Shown in pieces: positions 1 through 4,757 of a stretch of DNA of 5,160 bases. Below the pieces are notes generated by a model. It was not told the DNA's origin. It searched no databases and was given only the letters and a program-made list of their open reading frames with translations. Source of the DNA: Frankiales bacterium (lineage in GTDB: Bacteria; Actinomycetota; Actinomycetes; Mycobacteriales; Jatrophihabitantaceae); assembly GCA_025963265.1 (NCBI GenBank), contig JAOPUY010000235.1, forward strand, positions 1-5,160, written 5' to 3'. The translations under genes were made by a program, and so were the position numbers. Positions within the stretch are counted from its first letter, which is position 1, and every line of letters begins with the position of its first letter.

Positions 1-79
1 CGTCGACTGGATCGCCTCGCGGTCCAACGTCGACCCCTCCGCCGCCGACGAGCCGGCGGCGACCGTGGTGGCCGGATGA
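1..79 (+). CDS. thrS: 3' end of a gene, probably threonyl-tRNA synthetase
   Basis: An open frame runs in from the left edge (complete codons from base 2) and ends at the TGA at 77-79. It gives 25 residues beginning VDWIASRSN and ending in a loose Ala/Glu/Pro-rich tail. Class II threonyl-tRNA synthetases end in an anticodon-binding domain whose last helix often carries a V-x-W-I-x-x-R-x-N pattern followed by a disordered tail, which fits what is visible. In actinobacteria thrS normally lies directly upstream of this HIT gene, and the stop overlaps the HIT start (ATGA at 76-79), so the two are translationally coupled. The identity rests on context plus a short tail. No catalytic motif is inside the window. 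Confidence 0.7.
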   Translation, partial: VDWIASRSNVDPSAADEPAATVVAG

Positions 80-651
80 GCGAGGCGGGCGCGGGGGAGG
101 AGACCTCCTACCGGGTGGCCGTCTCCGCCGACGAGGACGGCCCGAGCGCGGTGTTCGAGCACCTGTGGACGCCCTACCGGATGGCCTACATCCGCGGGGA
201 GGGCAAGCCCACCGGCGTCCACGACTGCCCGTTCTGCGTCATCCCGACGCTGAGCGACGAGGACGGCCTGGTCGTCGCCCGCGGGACGACCGTCTACGCC
301 GTCCTCAACCTGTACCCGTACAACGCCGGGCACCTGATGGTGGTGCCCTACCGGCACGTGGCCGAGTACACCGACATCACCGAGCTCGAGGTCGCCGAGT
401 TCGGCCGGTTCACCCAGCTGGCCATGACGGCGCTCCGCACGGCCTCGGGCGCGCACGGCTTCAACATCGGCATGAACCAGGGCGTCGTCGGCGGGGCCGG
501 CATCGCCGCCCACCTGCACCAGCACGTCGTCCCGCGGTGGGGCGGCGACATGAACTTCATGCCGATCGTCGGCCAGACCCGGGTGCTGCCGCAACTGCTG
601 GCCGACACCCGCCGCCTCGTCGCCGGCGCCTGGCCCAGCCCGCCAAGCTAG
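76..651 (+). CDS. HIT-family hydrolase/phosphorylase (Ap4A phosphorylase-like)
   Basis: This is a 191-residue histidine triad protein. The triad is HLHQHVV (His146, His148, His150), followed by PRWGGDMNF. Further upstream are LWTPYRMAYI (about residues 30-39), a CPFC pair (Cys51, Cys54) likely to bind zinc, and NLYPYNAGHLMVVP from about residue 78, which forms the nucleotide-binding core. The middle His of the triad is the nucleophile in this superfamily. The mycobacterial protein at the same locus (Rv2613c) is of similar length and has been described as a diadenosine tetraphosphate phosphorylase (Ap4A plus phosphate to ADP plus ATP). That substrate is inferred here from synteny and overall resemblance. 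The protein should be cytosolic, as no signal peptide or membrane segment is seen. The ATG overlaps the upstream stop (ATGA) without a clear Shine-Dalgarno sequence, so it probably depends on coupling to thrS. The first ~28 residues are acidic and low in complexity. Confidence 0.93.
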   Translation: MSEAGAGEETSYRVAVSADEDGPSAVFEHLWTPYRMAYIRGEGKPTGVHDCPFCVIPTLSDEDGLVVARGTTVYAVLNLYPYNAGHLMVVPYRHVAEYTDITELEVAEFGRFTQLAMTALRTASGAHGFNIGMNQGVVGGAGIAAHLHQHVVPRWGGDMNFMPIVGQTRVLPQLLADTRRLVAGAWPSPPS

Positions 652-662
652 CGCAGTCCCAA

Positions 663-720
663 ACGGCCATCGCGGCCAAACTGCCAGCACGGCCATCGCG
701 GCCAACTGCCAGCGCGGCCA
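663..720. repeat. short tandem repeat, ~25-26 bp unit, 2 copies plus a fragment
   Basis: The unit starts acggccatcgcggcc and ends ctgccagc. Copy 1 is 663-688 (26 bp) and copy 2 is 689-713 (25 bp); they differ by one A in a run of A. The next bases (714-720, gcggcca) begin a diverged third copy. Each copy contains GGCC-ATCGC-GGCC, so each can also form a short stem. The array fills most of the space between the convergent HIT and bcpB genes and runs into the inverted repeat at 714-739. It looks like a local duplication; no coding role is seen. Confidence 0.8.
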
Positions 721-739
721 GCGCTCAGCCGCTGGCCGC
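714..739. terminator. candidate bidirectional terminator hairpin between convergent genes
   Basis: GCGGCCAGCG (714-723) and CGCTGGCCGC (730-739) are perfect 10-bp complements around a 6-base loop. The loop contains the peroxiredoxin stop codon (TGA on the minus strand, 727-725), so the right arm lies in that gene's last codons. The position, at the meeting point of two converging genes, suggests termination of one or both transcripts. Neither strand has a T-run after the stem, so it is not a classical Rho-independent terminator. High-GC actinobacteria often have hairpins of this kind without a U-tract. Confidence 0.5.
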
Positions 740-1180
740 TCGCAACGCCTGCAACGCCTCGTCCGCGTGGATGTTCATGTTCATCTCGCTGGCGATCTCG
801 GCGATCAGCCGGCTGTCCGAGCCGATCACGAAGGTCCGCCGCTTCACCGGCAGCGGCCCGAAGCGACGTTTCACGCCGAATTGGCGGGCGACTTCGCCGT
901 CCTCGTCGGACAGCAGCGGGTAGTCGAAGCCGTTGACGTCGGAGAACTCCTTTTGCTTGGCCACCGAGTCAGTGCTGATGCCGACCCGTTGCGCGCCGGC
1001 CTCCTCGAACGCCGCGCCCAGATCCCGGAAGTAACAGCTCTCCTTGGTGCAGCCGCTAGTCATCGCCGCCGGGTAGAAGAACAGCACAACCGAGCCGTAT
1101 TGCAGCAGCGAGCTCAGCGTGCGCCGCTGACCGTCCTGATCCGGCAGCTCGAAGTCCGCCACGATGTCGCCCTTTTTCAT
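725..1180 (-). CDS. bcpB: thioredoxin-dependent peroxiredoxin, BCP/PrxQ family, BcpB-like
   Basis: This is a 151-residue peroxiredoxin that reduces hydroperoxides through a cysteine thiol and is then re-reduced by thioredoxin. The N-terminus MKKGDIVADFELPDQDG is the usual BCP start. The active-site segment YPAAMTSGCTKESC holds the peroxidatic Cys44 and a resolving Cys49 five residues on, the PrxQ arrangement, and Arg115 in VKRRTFVIG fits the conserved catalytic Arg. The wording around the active site (FYPAAMT-x-GCTKE) and the end (HADEALQALRA) recall mycobacterial BcpB (Rv1608c) more than classical Bcp. I chose the ATG at 1180-1178 because it matches family starts and follows a G-rich stretch (GGGGCGGGG). 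An ATG at 1219 would add 13 residues (MRASRRIKDWGGA) without family support. The gene converges on the HIT gene and diverges from pgsA, so it breaks a block that is one transcription direction in mycobacteria. A role in envelope lipid synthesis is not implied. Confidence 0.93.
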   Translation of the reverse strand: MKKGDIVADFELPDQDGQRRTLSSLLQYGSVVLFFYPAAMTSGCTKESCYFRDLGAAFEEAGAQRVGISTDSVAKQKEFSDVNGFDYPLLSDEDGEVARQFGVKRRFGPLPVKRRTFVIGSDSRLIAEIASEMNMNIHADEALQALRAASG

Positions 1181-1223
1181 TGCCCCGCCCCAGTCCTTGA
1201 TTCTCCGGCTAGCACGCATGGTG

Positions 1224-1241
1224 CCACTCTCAGCAGAGTGG
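1224..1241. promoter_or_regulatory. perfect 7-bp-arm hairpin in the bcpB leader / divergent gap
   Basis: CCACTCT (1224-1230) and AGAGTGG (1235-1241) are perfect complements around the tetraloop CAGC, extendable by one G-T pair. On the minus strand the hairpin lies 44 bases upstream of the chosen bcpB ATG and just upstream of the alternative ATG at 1219. It may be an operator or an RNA leader structure. I cannot assign it to a known regulator. Confidence 0.45.
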
Positions 1242-1254
1242 TTCGGAGTCCGAA
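1242..1254. promoter_or_regulatory. 13-bp odd palindrome, candidate operator
   Basis: TTCGGAGTCCGAA is a perfect palindrome with 6-bp arms around a single central G. It abuts the hairpin at 1224-1241, in the divergent gap between bcpB and pgsA. The size and symmetry suit a dimeric repressor or activator site. No convincing -35/-10 pair for bcpB was found beside it, and the motif does not match an actinobacterial box that I recognise. Confidence 0.4.
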
Positions 1255-1332
1255 TGGATACGGATTGCCGGCGATGAGCCGCCGTGCTGGCCGCCCGCCG
1301 CGCCGGGGAGCAGGAGCCAGCTGTGCGGTCGC

Positions 1333-1338
1333 TATCGT
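1333..1338 (+). promoter_or_regulatory. -10 element for leaderless pgsA transcript
   Basis: TATCGT fits the actinobacterial -10 pattern TANNNT and ends 6 bases before the GTG start at 1345. A transcript initiating at normal distance would therefore begin at, or next to, the start codon. There is no Shine-Dalgarno sequence before the GTG, which agrees with leaderless translation. No recognisable -35 hexamer lies 16-19 bases upstream. A local promoter is needed here because the upstream gene faces the other way. Confidence 0.55.
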
Positions 1339-1344
1339 TGAGCA

Positions 1345-1986
1345 GTGCTGAACCTGCTGCGGGCGCCGCTCTCCCACGTGATCATGCCGCTCGCGCGGCG
1401 GTTGATCCGGCTGGGCGTGACGCCGGACATGGTCACCATCTTCGGCACCATCGCAACCACCGCTTCCGCGTTGTATTTTTTCCCGCAAGGCAAGTTCTTC
1501 ACCGGGACGCTGTTCGTATGGGGCTTCGTGATGCTCGACATGCTGGACGGGGCGGTGGCCCGGGCCGGCGGTCTGAGCTCCAAGTTCGGCGCCGTGCTCG
1601 ACTCCAGCTGCGACCGGATCGCCGACTCCGCCGTGTTCGCCGGCCTGGCCTGGTGGTTCGCCCGGCACGACCACCCGCGATTGCTCGCGCTGGCCCTGCT
1701 GTGTCTGGTGCTGGGCTCGCTCACGTCCTACATCAAGGCGCGAGCCGAGGGGATGGGCATGACCGCCAACGTCGGGATCGCCGAGCGCAGCGAGCGGCTG
1801 GTCATCATCCTGGTCGGCACCGGACTGACCGGCTGGCCCTGCCACGTCCCGCACGCGCTGGAAGTGGCGCTCTGGCTGCTGGTGGTGGCCTCCACGATCA
1901 CCGTCGGACAACGTTTCGCCACGGTCTGGAAACAGGCCAAAGCCGCCGACGCGCTGGCCGTCGGGCCCGGCGTCACCACCAGCTGA
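1345..1986 (+). CDS. pgsA: phosphatidylinositol phosphate synthase (CDP-alcohol phosphatidyltransferase)
   Basis: This is a 213-residue integral membrane enzyme. The full CDP-alcohol phosphotransferase signature D-x2-D-G-x2-A-R-x8-G-x3-D-x3-D is present, with Asp65, Asp68, Gly69, Ala72, Arg73, Gly82, Asp86 and Asp90; the aspartates hold the metals and act in catalysis. Hydrophobic stretches at about 32-46, 52-65, 95-107, 115-128, 151-162 and 172-186 fit the six-helix fold. SYIKARAEG (Lys131, Arg133, Glu135) and ERSERL are typical of the actinobacterial inositol-phosphate enzymes rather than of glycerol-phosphate PgsA. The known reaction is CDP-diacylglycerol plus inositol 1-phosphate giving phosphatidylinositol phosphate plus CMP; later dephosphorylation gives phosphatidylinositol. 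The GTG start gives the usual family length (~215) and lies just after a -10-like element. The gene is followed with a one-base overlap (TGATG) by patA. Confidence 0.93.
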   Translation: MLNLLRAPLSHVIMPLARRLIRLGVTPDMVTIFGTIATTASALYFFPQGKFFTGTLFVWGFVMLDMLDGAVARAGGLSSKFGAVLDSSCDRIADSAVFAGLAWWFARHDHPRLLALALLCLVLGSLTSYIKARAEGMGMTANVGIAERSERLVIILVGTGLTGWPCHVPHALEVALWLLVVASTITVGQRFATVWKQAKAADALAVGPGVTTS

Positions 1987-2912
1987 TGCGGCTGTCCGCC
2001 GGCTCGACGGCCCGGCTGAGCGATTGGGCCTTCGGCGCCGCCTGGCGGCTGCTGCGCGCGACTCCGGCCCGTCCCGCCGCCTGGGTGTTCGACCGCGCCG
2101 CCGACCTCGTGACTCGCCGCAACGGCCCGGCGGTTCAGCAATTTCGGCGCAACCTGGCCCGGGTCAGCGCCGGCCTGGACGGACGCTCGCCGCTGCCGCC
2201 CGCCGAGCTGGACGAGCTCGTCCGCGAGGGCGTGCGCTCCTACGCCCGGTACTGGCTCGAGACCTTTCGATTGCCGGCCATGAGCGTCCCCAGCATCCTG
2301 GCCCGGGCCAGCACTGAGCACGCCGACCGGTTGGACGCCGCGCTGGCTCAGGGCAAGGGCGTCATCCTCGCGCTGCCCCACAGCGGCAACTGGGAGGTCG
2401 CCGGCATCTGGCTGATCGCTCGCGGCCAACCGTTCAGCACCGTCGCCGAACGCCTCAAACCGGAATCGCTGTTCGACAAGTTCGTCGCCTATCGCGAGGG
2501 CCTGGGCATGGAGGTGCTGCCGCTCACCGGAGGTCCGCCGCCGACCGAGCGGTTGAAAGCGCGGCTGGCCGGCGGCGGAGTGATCTGCCTGCTCGCCGAC
2601 CGCGATCTGTCCCGCCGCGGCCTGGAAGTCAGCTTCTTCGGCGAGCCGACCCGAATGCCGGCCGGCCCGGCGCTGCTTGCGGCTCAGACCGGCGCGGTCC
2701 TGCTGCCGGTGCACGTGCACTACACCGACCACGGCTGGGGTCAGTGGGTGGGCGAGCCGGTCGAACTGGGGGACGGCAGCCTGCGCACCCGGCTGCAGAC
2801 GGGGACCCAGGCGCTGGCCGACGCGTTCGCGGATCGGATCGCGCAATACCCGGCCGACTGGCACATGCTGCAGCCGCTCTGGCTGGCCGACCTGTCGCCG
2901 CGGGAGGACTGA
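1986..2912 (+). CDS. patA: phosphatidylinositol mannoside acyltransferase (LpxL/HtrB family)
   Basis: This 308-residue protein belongs to the LpxL/HtrB-like lysophospholipid acyltransferase family. The catalytic H-x4-E motif is HSGNWE (His132, Glu137), preceded by GKGVILALP. Later family blocks are present: a segment around RLKPESLFDKF, then ICLLADRDL (Asp205, Arg206, Asp207) and EVSFFG with MPAGPALLAAQTGAVLLPV. In mycobacteria the enzyme at this position (Rv2611c, PatA) moves a palmitoyl group from acyl-CoA to the 6-position of the mannose linked to inositol O-2 in PIM1/PIM2, on the cytosolic side of the membrane. The ATG overlaps the pgsA stop by one base (TGATG) and has no clear Shine-Dalgarno sequence, so translation probably depends on reinitiation after pgsA. 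Family membership is certain. The PIM-specific substrate is inferred from its position between pgsA and pimA. Confidence 0.92.
   Translation: MRLSAGSTARLSDWAFGAAWRLLRATPARPAAWVFDRAADLVTRRNGPAVQQFRRNLARVSAGLDGRSPLPPAELDELVREGVRSYARYWLETFRLPAMSVPSILARASTEHADRLDAALAQGKGVILALPHSGNWEVAGIWLIARGQPFSTVAERLKPESLFDKFVAYREGLGMEVLPLTGGPPPTERLKARLAGGGVICLLADRDLSRRGLEVSFFGEPTRMPAGPALLAAQTGAVLLPVHVHYTDHGWGQWVGEPVELGDGSLRTRLQTGTQALADAFADRIAQYPADWHMLQPLWLADLSPRED
2903..2908 (+). promoter_or_regulatory. ribosome binding site of pimA
   Basis: GGAGGA lies 8 bases before the ATG at 2917, inside the last codons of patA. It fixes the pimA start and shows that pimA can be initiated independently within the pgsA-patA-pimA operon. 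Confidence 0.8.
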
Positions 2913-2916
2913 AGCG

Positions 2917-4068
2917 ATGCGGGTGGGAATGGTCTGCCCCTACAACTGGGACATCCCGGGCGGCGTGCAGGCCCACGTCCGGGACCTGGCCGAGACCCTG
3001 ATCGGCCTCGGCCACGAGGTGTCCGTGCTGGCCCCGGGCGATGACGAGACGGTCGGACTGCCGGCCTACGTCGTGCCGGCCGGCAAAACGGTGGCTGTGC
3101 CCTACAACGGCTCGGTGGCCCACCTGCAGTTCGGGCTGGTCTCGGCCACCCGGGTGCGCCGCTGGCTGCGCGACGGCGACTTCGACCTCGTCCACGTCCA
3201 CGAGCCCGCGCCGCCCAGCCTCTCGCTGCTCACCGTGCTGCTGGCCGACGTGCCGTTGGTGGCCACCTTCCACTCGTCCTCCACCCGGTCCCGGTGGCTG
3301 CAGCTTTTCGACGGCGTGGTCCAGGCGGTGCTGGAGCGGCTGTCGGGCCGCATCGCGGTGTCCCAGTCCGCCCGCAAGATGATCATGGTGCACCTCGGCG
3401 CCGACGCGGTCGTCATCCCCAACGGGGTCCGCATCGAGAGCTACCTCGACGCCCCGACCCTGCCGGGCTATCCGCGCGAGGACGACGGCCCCCCGGGCGG
3501 CGACAACTCAGCCGGCGGGACGATCGGGTTCATCGGACGCTACGACGAACCCCGCAAGGGGATGCAGGTCCTACTGCCGGCCGTGGAGAGCTTGGTCGCG
3601 GCCCGGCCGCAGCTGCGGCTGCTGGTCGCCGGCCGCGGCGAGGAGTCCGACTTCCGGCGTCAGCTGCCCGCCGCGCTCGCACCCAACGTCGTGATGCTCG
3701 GCCAGGTCAGCGAGGCCGAGAAGGCGAGCCTGCTGCGCAGCGTCGACGTCTACGTCGCACCGAACACCGGCGGCGAGAGCTTCGGCATCATCCTGCTCGA
3801 GGCGATGGCGGCCCGCACCGCCATCGTGGCCAGCGACATCGACGCCTTCCGCCGAGTCCTCGACGACGGGCGGGCCGGGGTGCTGTTCGCCAACCTCAAC
3901 TCGACGGCGCTCGCCGCCGCCCTCGAGTCGGTGTTGTCCGATCGGGCGTTGCGCGAGCAGTTGGCCTACGCCAGCGCCGAGGTGGTCCGCCCCTACGACT
4001 GGGCCGTCATCGCCAAGCAGATCCTGCGGGTCTACGAGATCGCCATCGCCGGGGCGGCCCGCGGCTAG
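2917..4068 (+). CDS. pimA: phosphatidylinositol alpha-mannosyltransferase (GT4)
   Basis: This 383-residue GT-B glycosyltransferase moves mannose from GDP-mannose to the O-2 of the inositol ring of phosphatidylinositol, giving PIM1, on the inner face of the plasma membrane. The N-terminus MRVGMVCPYNWDIPGGVQAH carries the PimA Tyr9 and the Gly15-Gly16 loop. His119 in ATFHSS corresponds to the active-site His of mycobacterial PimA. GRYDEPRKG provides the phosphate-binding Arg208 and Lys214, and GGESFGIILLE is the GT4 E-x7-E motif (Glu287, Glu295). The distance from His119 to Arg208 is about 11 residues longer than I recall for the M. smegmatis enzyme, because of a Gly/Pro/Asp-rich linker at about 187-202. 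The start is set by GGAGGA 8 bases upstream, four bases after patA. A longer in-frame extension upstream is only patA DNA in another frame. Confidence 0.95.
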   Translation: MRVGMVCPYNWDIPGGVQAHVRDLAETLIGLGHEVSVLAPGDDETVGLPAYVVPAGKTVAVPYNGSVAHLQFGLVSATRVRRWLRDGDFDLVHVHEPAPPSLSLLTVLLADVPLVATFHSSSTRSRWLQLFDGVVQAVLERLSGRIAVSQSARKMIMVHLGADAVVIPNGVRIESYLDAPTLPGYPREDDGPPGGDNSAGGTIGFIGRYDEPRKGMQVLLPAVESLVAARPQLRLLVAGRGEESDFRRQLPAALAPNVVMLGQVSEAEKASLLRSVDVYVAPNTGGESFGIILLEAMAARTAIVASDIDAFRRVLDDGRAGVLFANLNSTALAAALESVLSDRALREQLAYASAEVVRPYDWAVIAKQILRVYEIAIAGAARG

Positions 4069-4125
4069 CGATCCCCGCTGTTGACGATCCCCGCTGTTGA
4101 CGATCCCCGCTGTTGGCGATCCCGC
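4069..4125. repeat. 16-bp tandem repeat, 3 copies plus a partial fourth
   Basis: The unit CGATCCCCGCTGTTGA repeats at 4069-4084, 4085-4100 and 4101-4116 (last base G in the third). A fourth copy decays after CGATCCC-GC at 4117-4125. The array begins with the base after the pimA stop. A unit of 16 is not a multiple of three and there is no ORF support, so it is noncoding. The junctions between copies read TTGACG, a good -35 hexamer, but no -10 lies at the right distance. The rest of the gap to 4187 shows no strong terminator, only a 4-bp TCCC-GCA-GGGA stem at 4120-4130. Confidence 0.9.
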
Positions 4126-4173
4126 AGGGAGGGGTCTCGCGGTGTCGATTCGGCCGCTGGACGGTCGCTGACC

Positions 4174-4179
4174 TAGGCT
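4174..4179 (+). promoter_or_regulatory. -10 element for the LemA-like gene, probably leaderless
   Basis: TAGGCT fits TANNNT and ends 8 bases before the ATG at 4188, so transcription would start at or very near the A of the ATG. No Shine-Dalgarno sequence precedes the ATG. No clear -35 hexamer is visible, so the call rests on the -10 and its spacing. Confidence 0.5.
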
Positions 4180-4187
4180 CTGTAGCC

Positions 4188-4757
4188 ATGTCCTCGATCG
4201 GCTGGCTGATCGTCGCCGTCGTCCTGGCTGTCCTGATCACCGTCTGGGTGACCTCGACGCTGACTCGTCTGGACCGGCTGCACGCCCGGGTCGACGCCGC
4301 CCAAGCCGCGCTGGACGCTCAACTGGTGCGTCGGGCGGCGGCCCTGCTGCACCTGGCCGAGATGCCGTCCAACGGGCTGCCGGCGGAGGTGTCCCACGAT
4401 CTCGCCGAGGCGGCCCGACACGCCATGGAATTGGGCATTCCGGACCGCGCGGCGATCGAGAATCGGATCGCCCGCTCCATCTCCGAACTCGCCGCCTACC
4501 GCGAGCGGCTGCCGGCCGAGGTCGTCGAGGAAGTCTCCGAGGCGGCCAATCGGGTGCTGATCGCACGGCGATTCTTCAACAACGCGGTGCGCGACACTCG
4601 TACGCTGCGGGCTCGGAGGATGCCGCGGCTGCTTCGGCTGGCTGGCCACCGCGAGCTGCCGCAGTACTTCGACATCGATGACAGCAGCCTGCTGAACGAG
4701 CCCCCGCTGCCCCAGGCAGCCGAGTCACCGAATATCCAACCAAGGAGTACGACATGA
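4188..4757 (+). CDS. single-pass membrane protein with LemA-like helical domain
   Basis: This is a 189-residue protein with one N-terminal membrane segment (about residues 4-25, SIGWLIVAVVLAVLITVWV). A helical region follows: LDRLHARVDAAQAALDAQL at about 28-46, a likely coiled coil, then Ala/Glu-rich helices. Near the end are IARRFFNNAVRD (125-136) and a PxxxxLAGxxxxPQYFDID stretch, the pattern seen at the C-terminus of LemA-type proteins. The short tail is Pro-rich and polar. It sits where mycobacteria have Rv2609c, which as I recall carries a similar membrane/helical part followed by a Nudix domain; no Nudix box is present here. The start is the ATG at 4188, just before the hydrophobic segment. 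An in-frame TTG at 4113 would put repeat DNA into the protein and was not used. The stop overlaps the next gene (ATGA). The function is unknown; a scaffold or envelope role is only a guess. Confidence 0.85.
   Translation: MSSIGWLIVAVVLAVLITVWVTSTLTRLDRLHARVDAAQAALDAQLVRRAAALLHLAEMPSNGLPAEVSHDLAEAARHAMELGIPDRAAIENRIARSISELAAYRERLPAEVVEEVSEAANRVLIARRFFNNAVRDTRTLRARRMPRLLRLAGHRELPQYFDIDDSSLLNEPPLPQAAESPNIQPRSTT
4742..4747 (+). promoter_or_regulatory. ribosome binding site of the DUF3048-type gene
   Basis: AAGGAG lies 6 bases before the ATG at 4754, within the end of the LemA-like gene. It is the strongest Shine-Dalgarno match in the window and fixes the start. Confidence 0.85.

Noticed and set aside
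165..923. Long plus-strand ORF (252 codons) across the HIT gene and the convergent gap
   Set aside because: It is Arg/Pro/His-rich with no family motif and lies in another frame over the HIT and bcpB genes, which have clear catalytic motifs.
1181..1219. Upstream ATG for bcpB adding 13 residues
   Set aside because: The extension MRASRRIKDWGGA has no counterpart in the family, and MKKGD-IVADFELPDQDG is the standard start. It stays possible, as the frame is open.
1190..1290. tRNA-like stretch (GGTTCGGAGTCC next to a hairpin)
   Set aside because: The T-arm-like sequence has one base too many, there is no acceptor stem, and no D-arm or anticodon arm with a 7-base loop can be drawn on either strand.
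1728..2864. Long minus-strand ORF (378 codons) opposite pgsA and patA
   Set aside because: High-GC shadow frame: low-complexity Gln/Gly/Ala/Arg sequence, no motif, opposite two well-supported genes. The same holds for the minus-strand ORFs at 1177-1911 and 2629-3393.
4069..4125. CRISPR array
   Set aside because: Units are 16 bp and directly adjacent with no spacers, and no cas gene is near.
4113..4187. TTG start extending the LemA-like protein by 25 residues
   Set aside because: The extension starts within the 16-bp repeat and has no ribosome site; the ATG at 4188 directly precedes the membrane helix and has a -10 element at leaderless distance.
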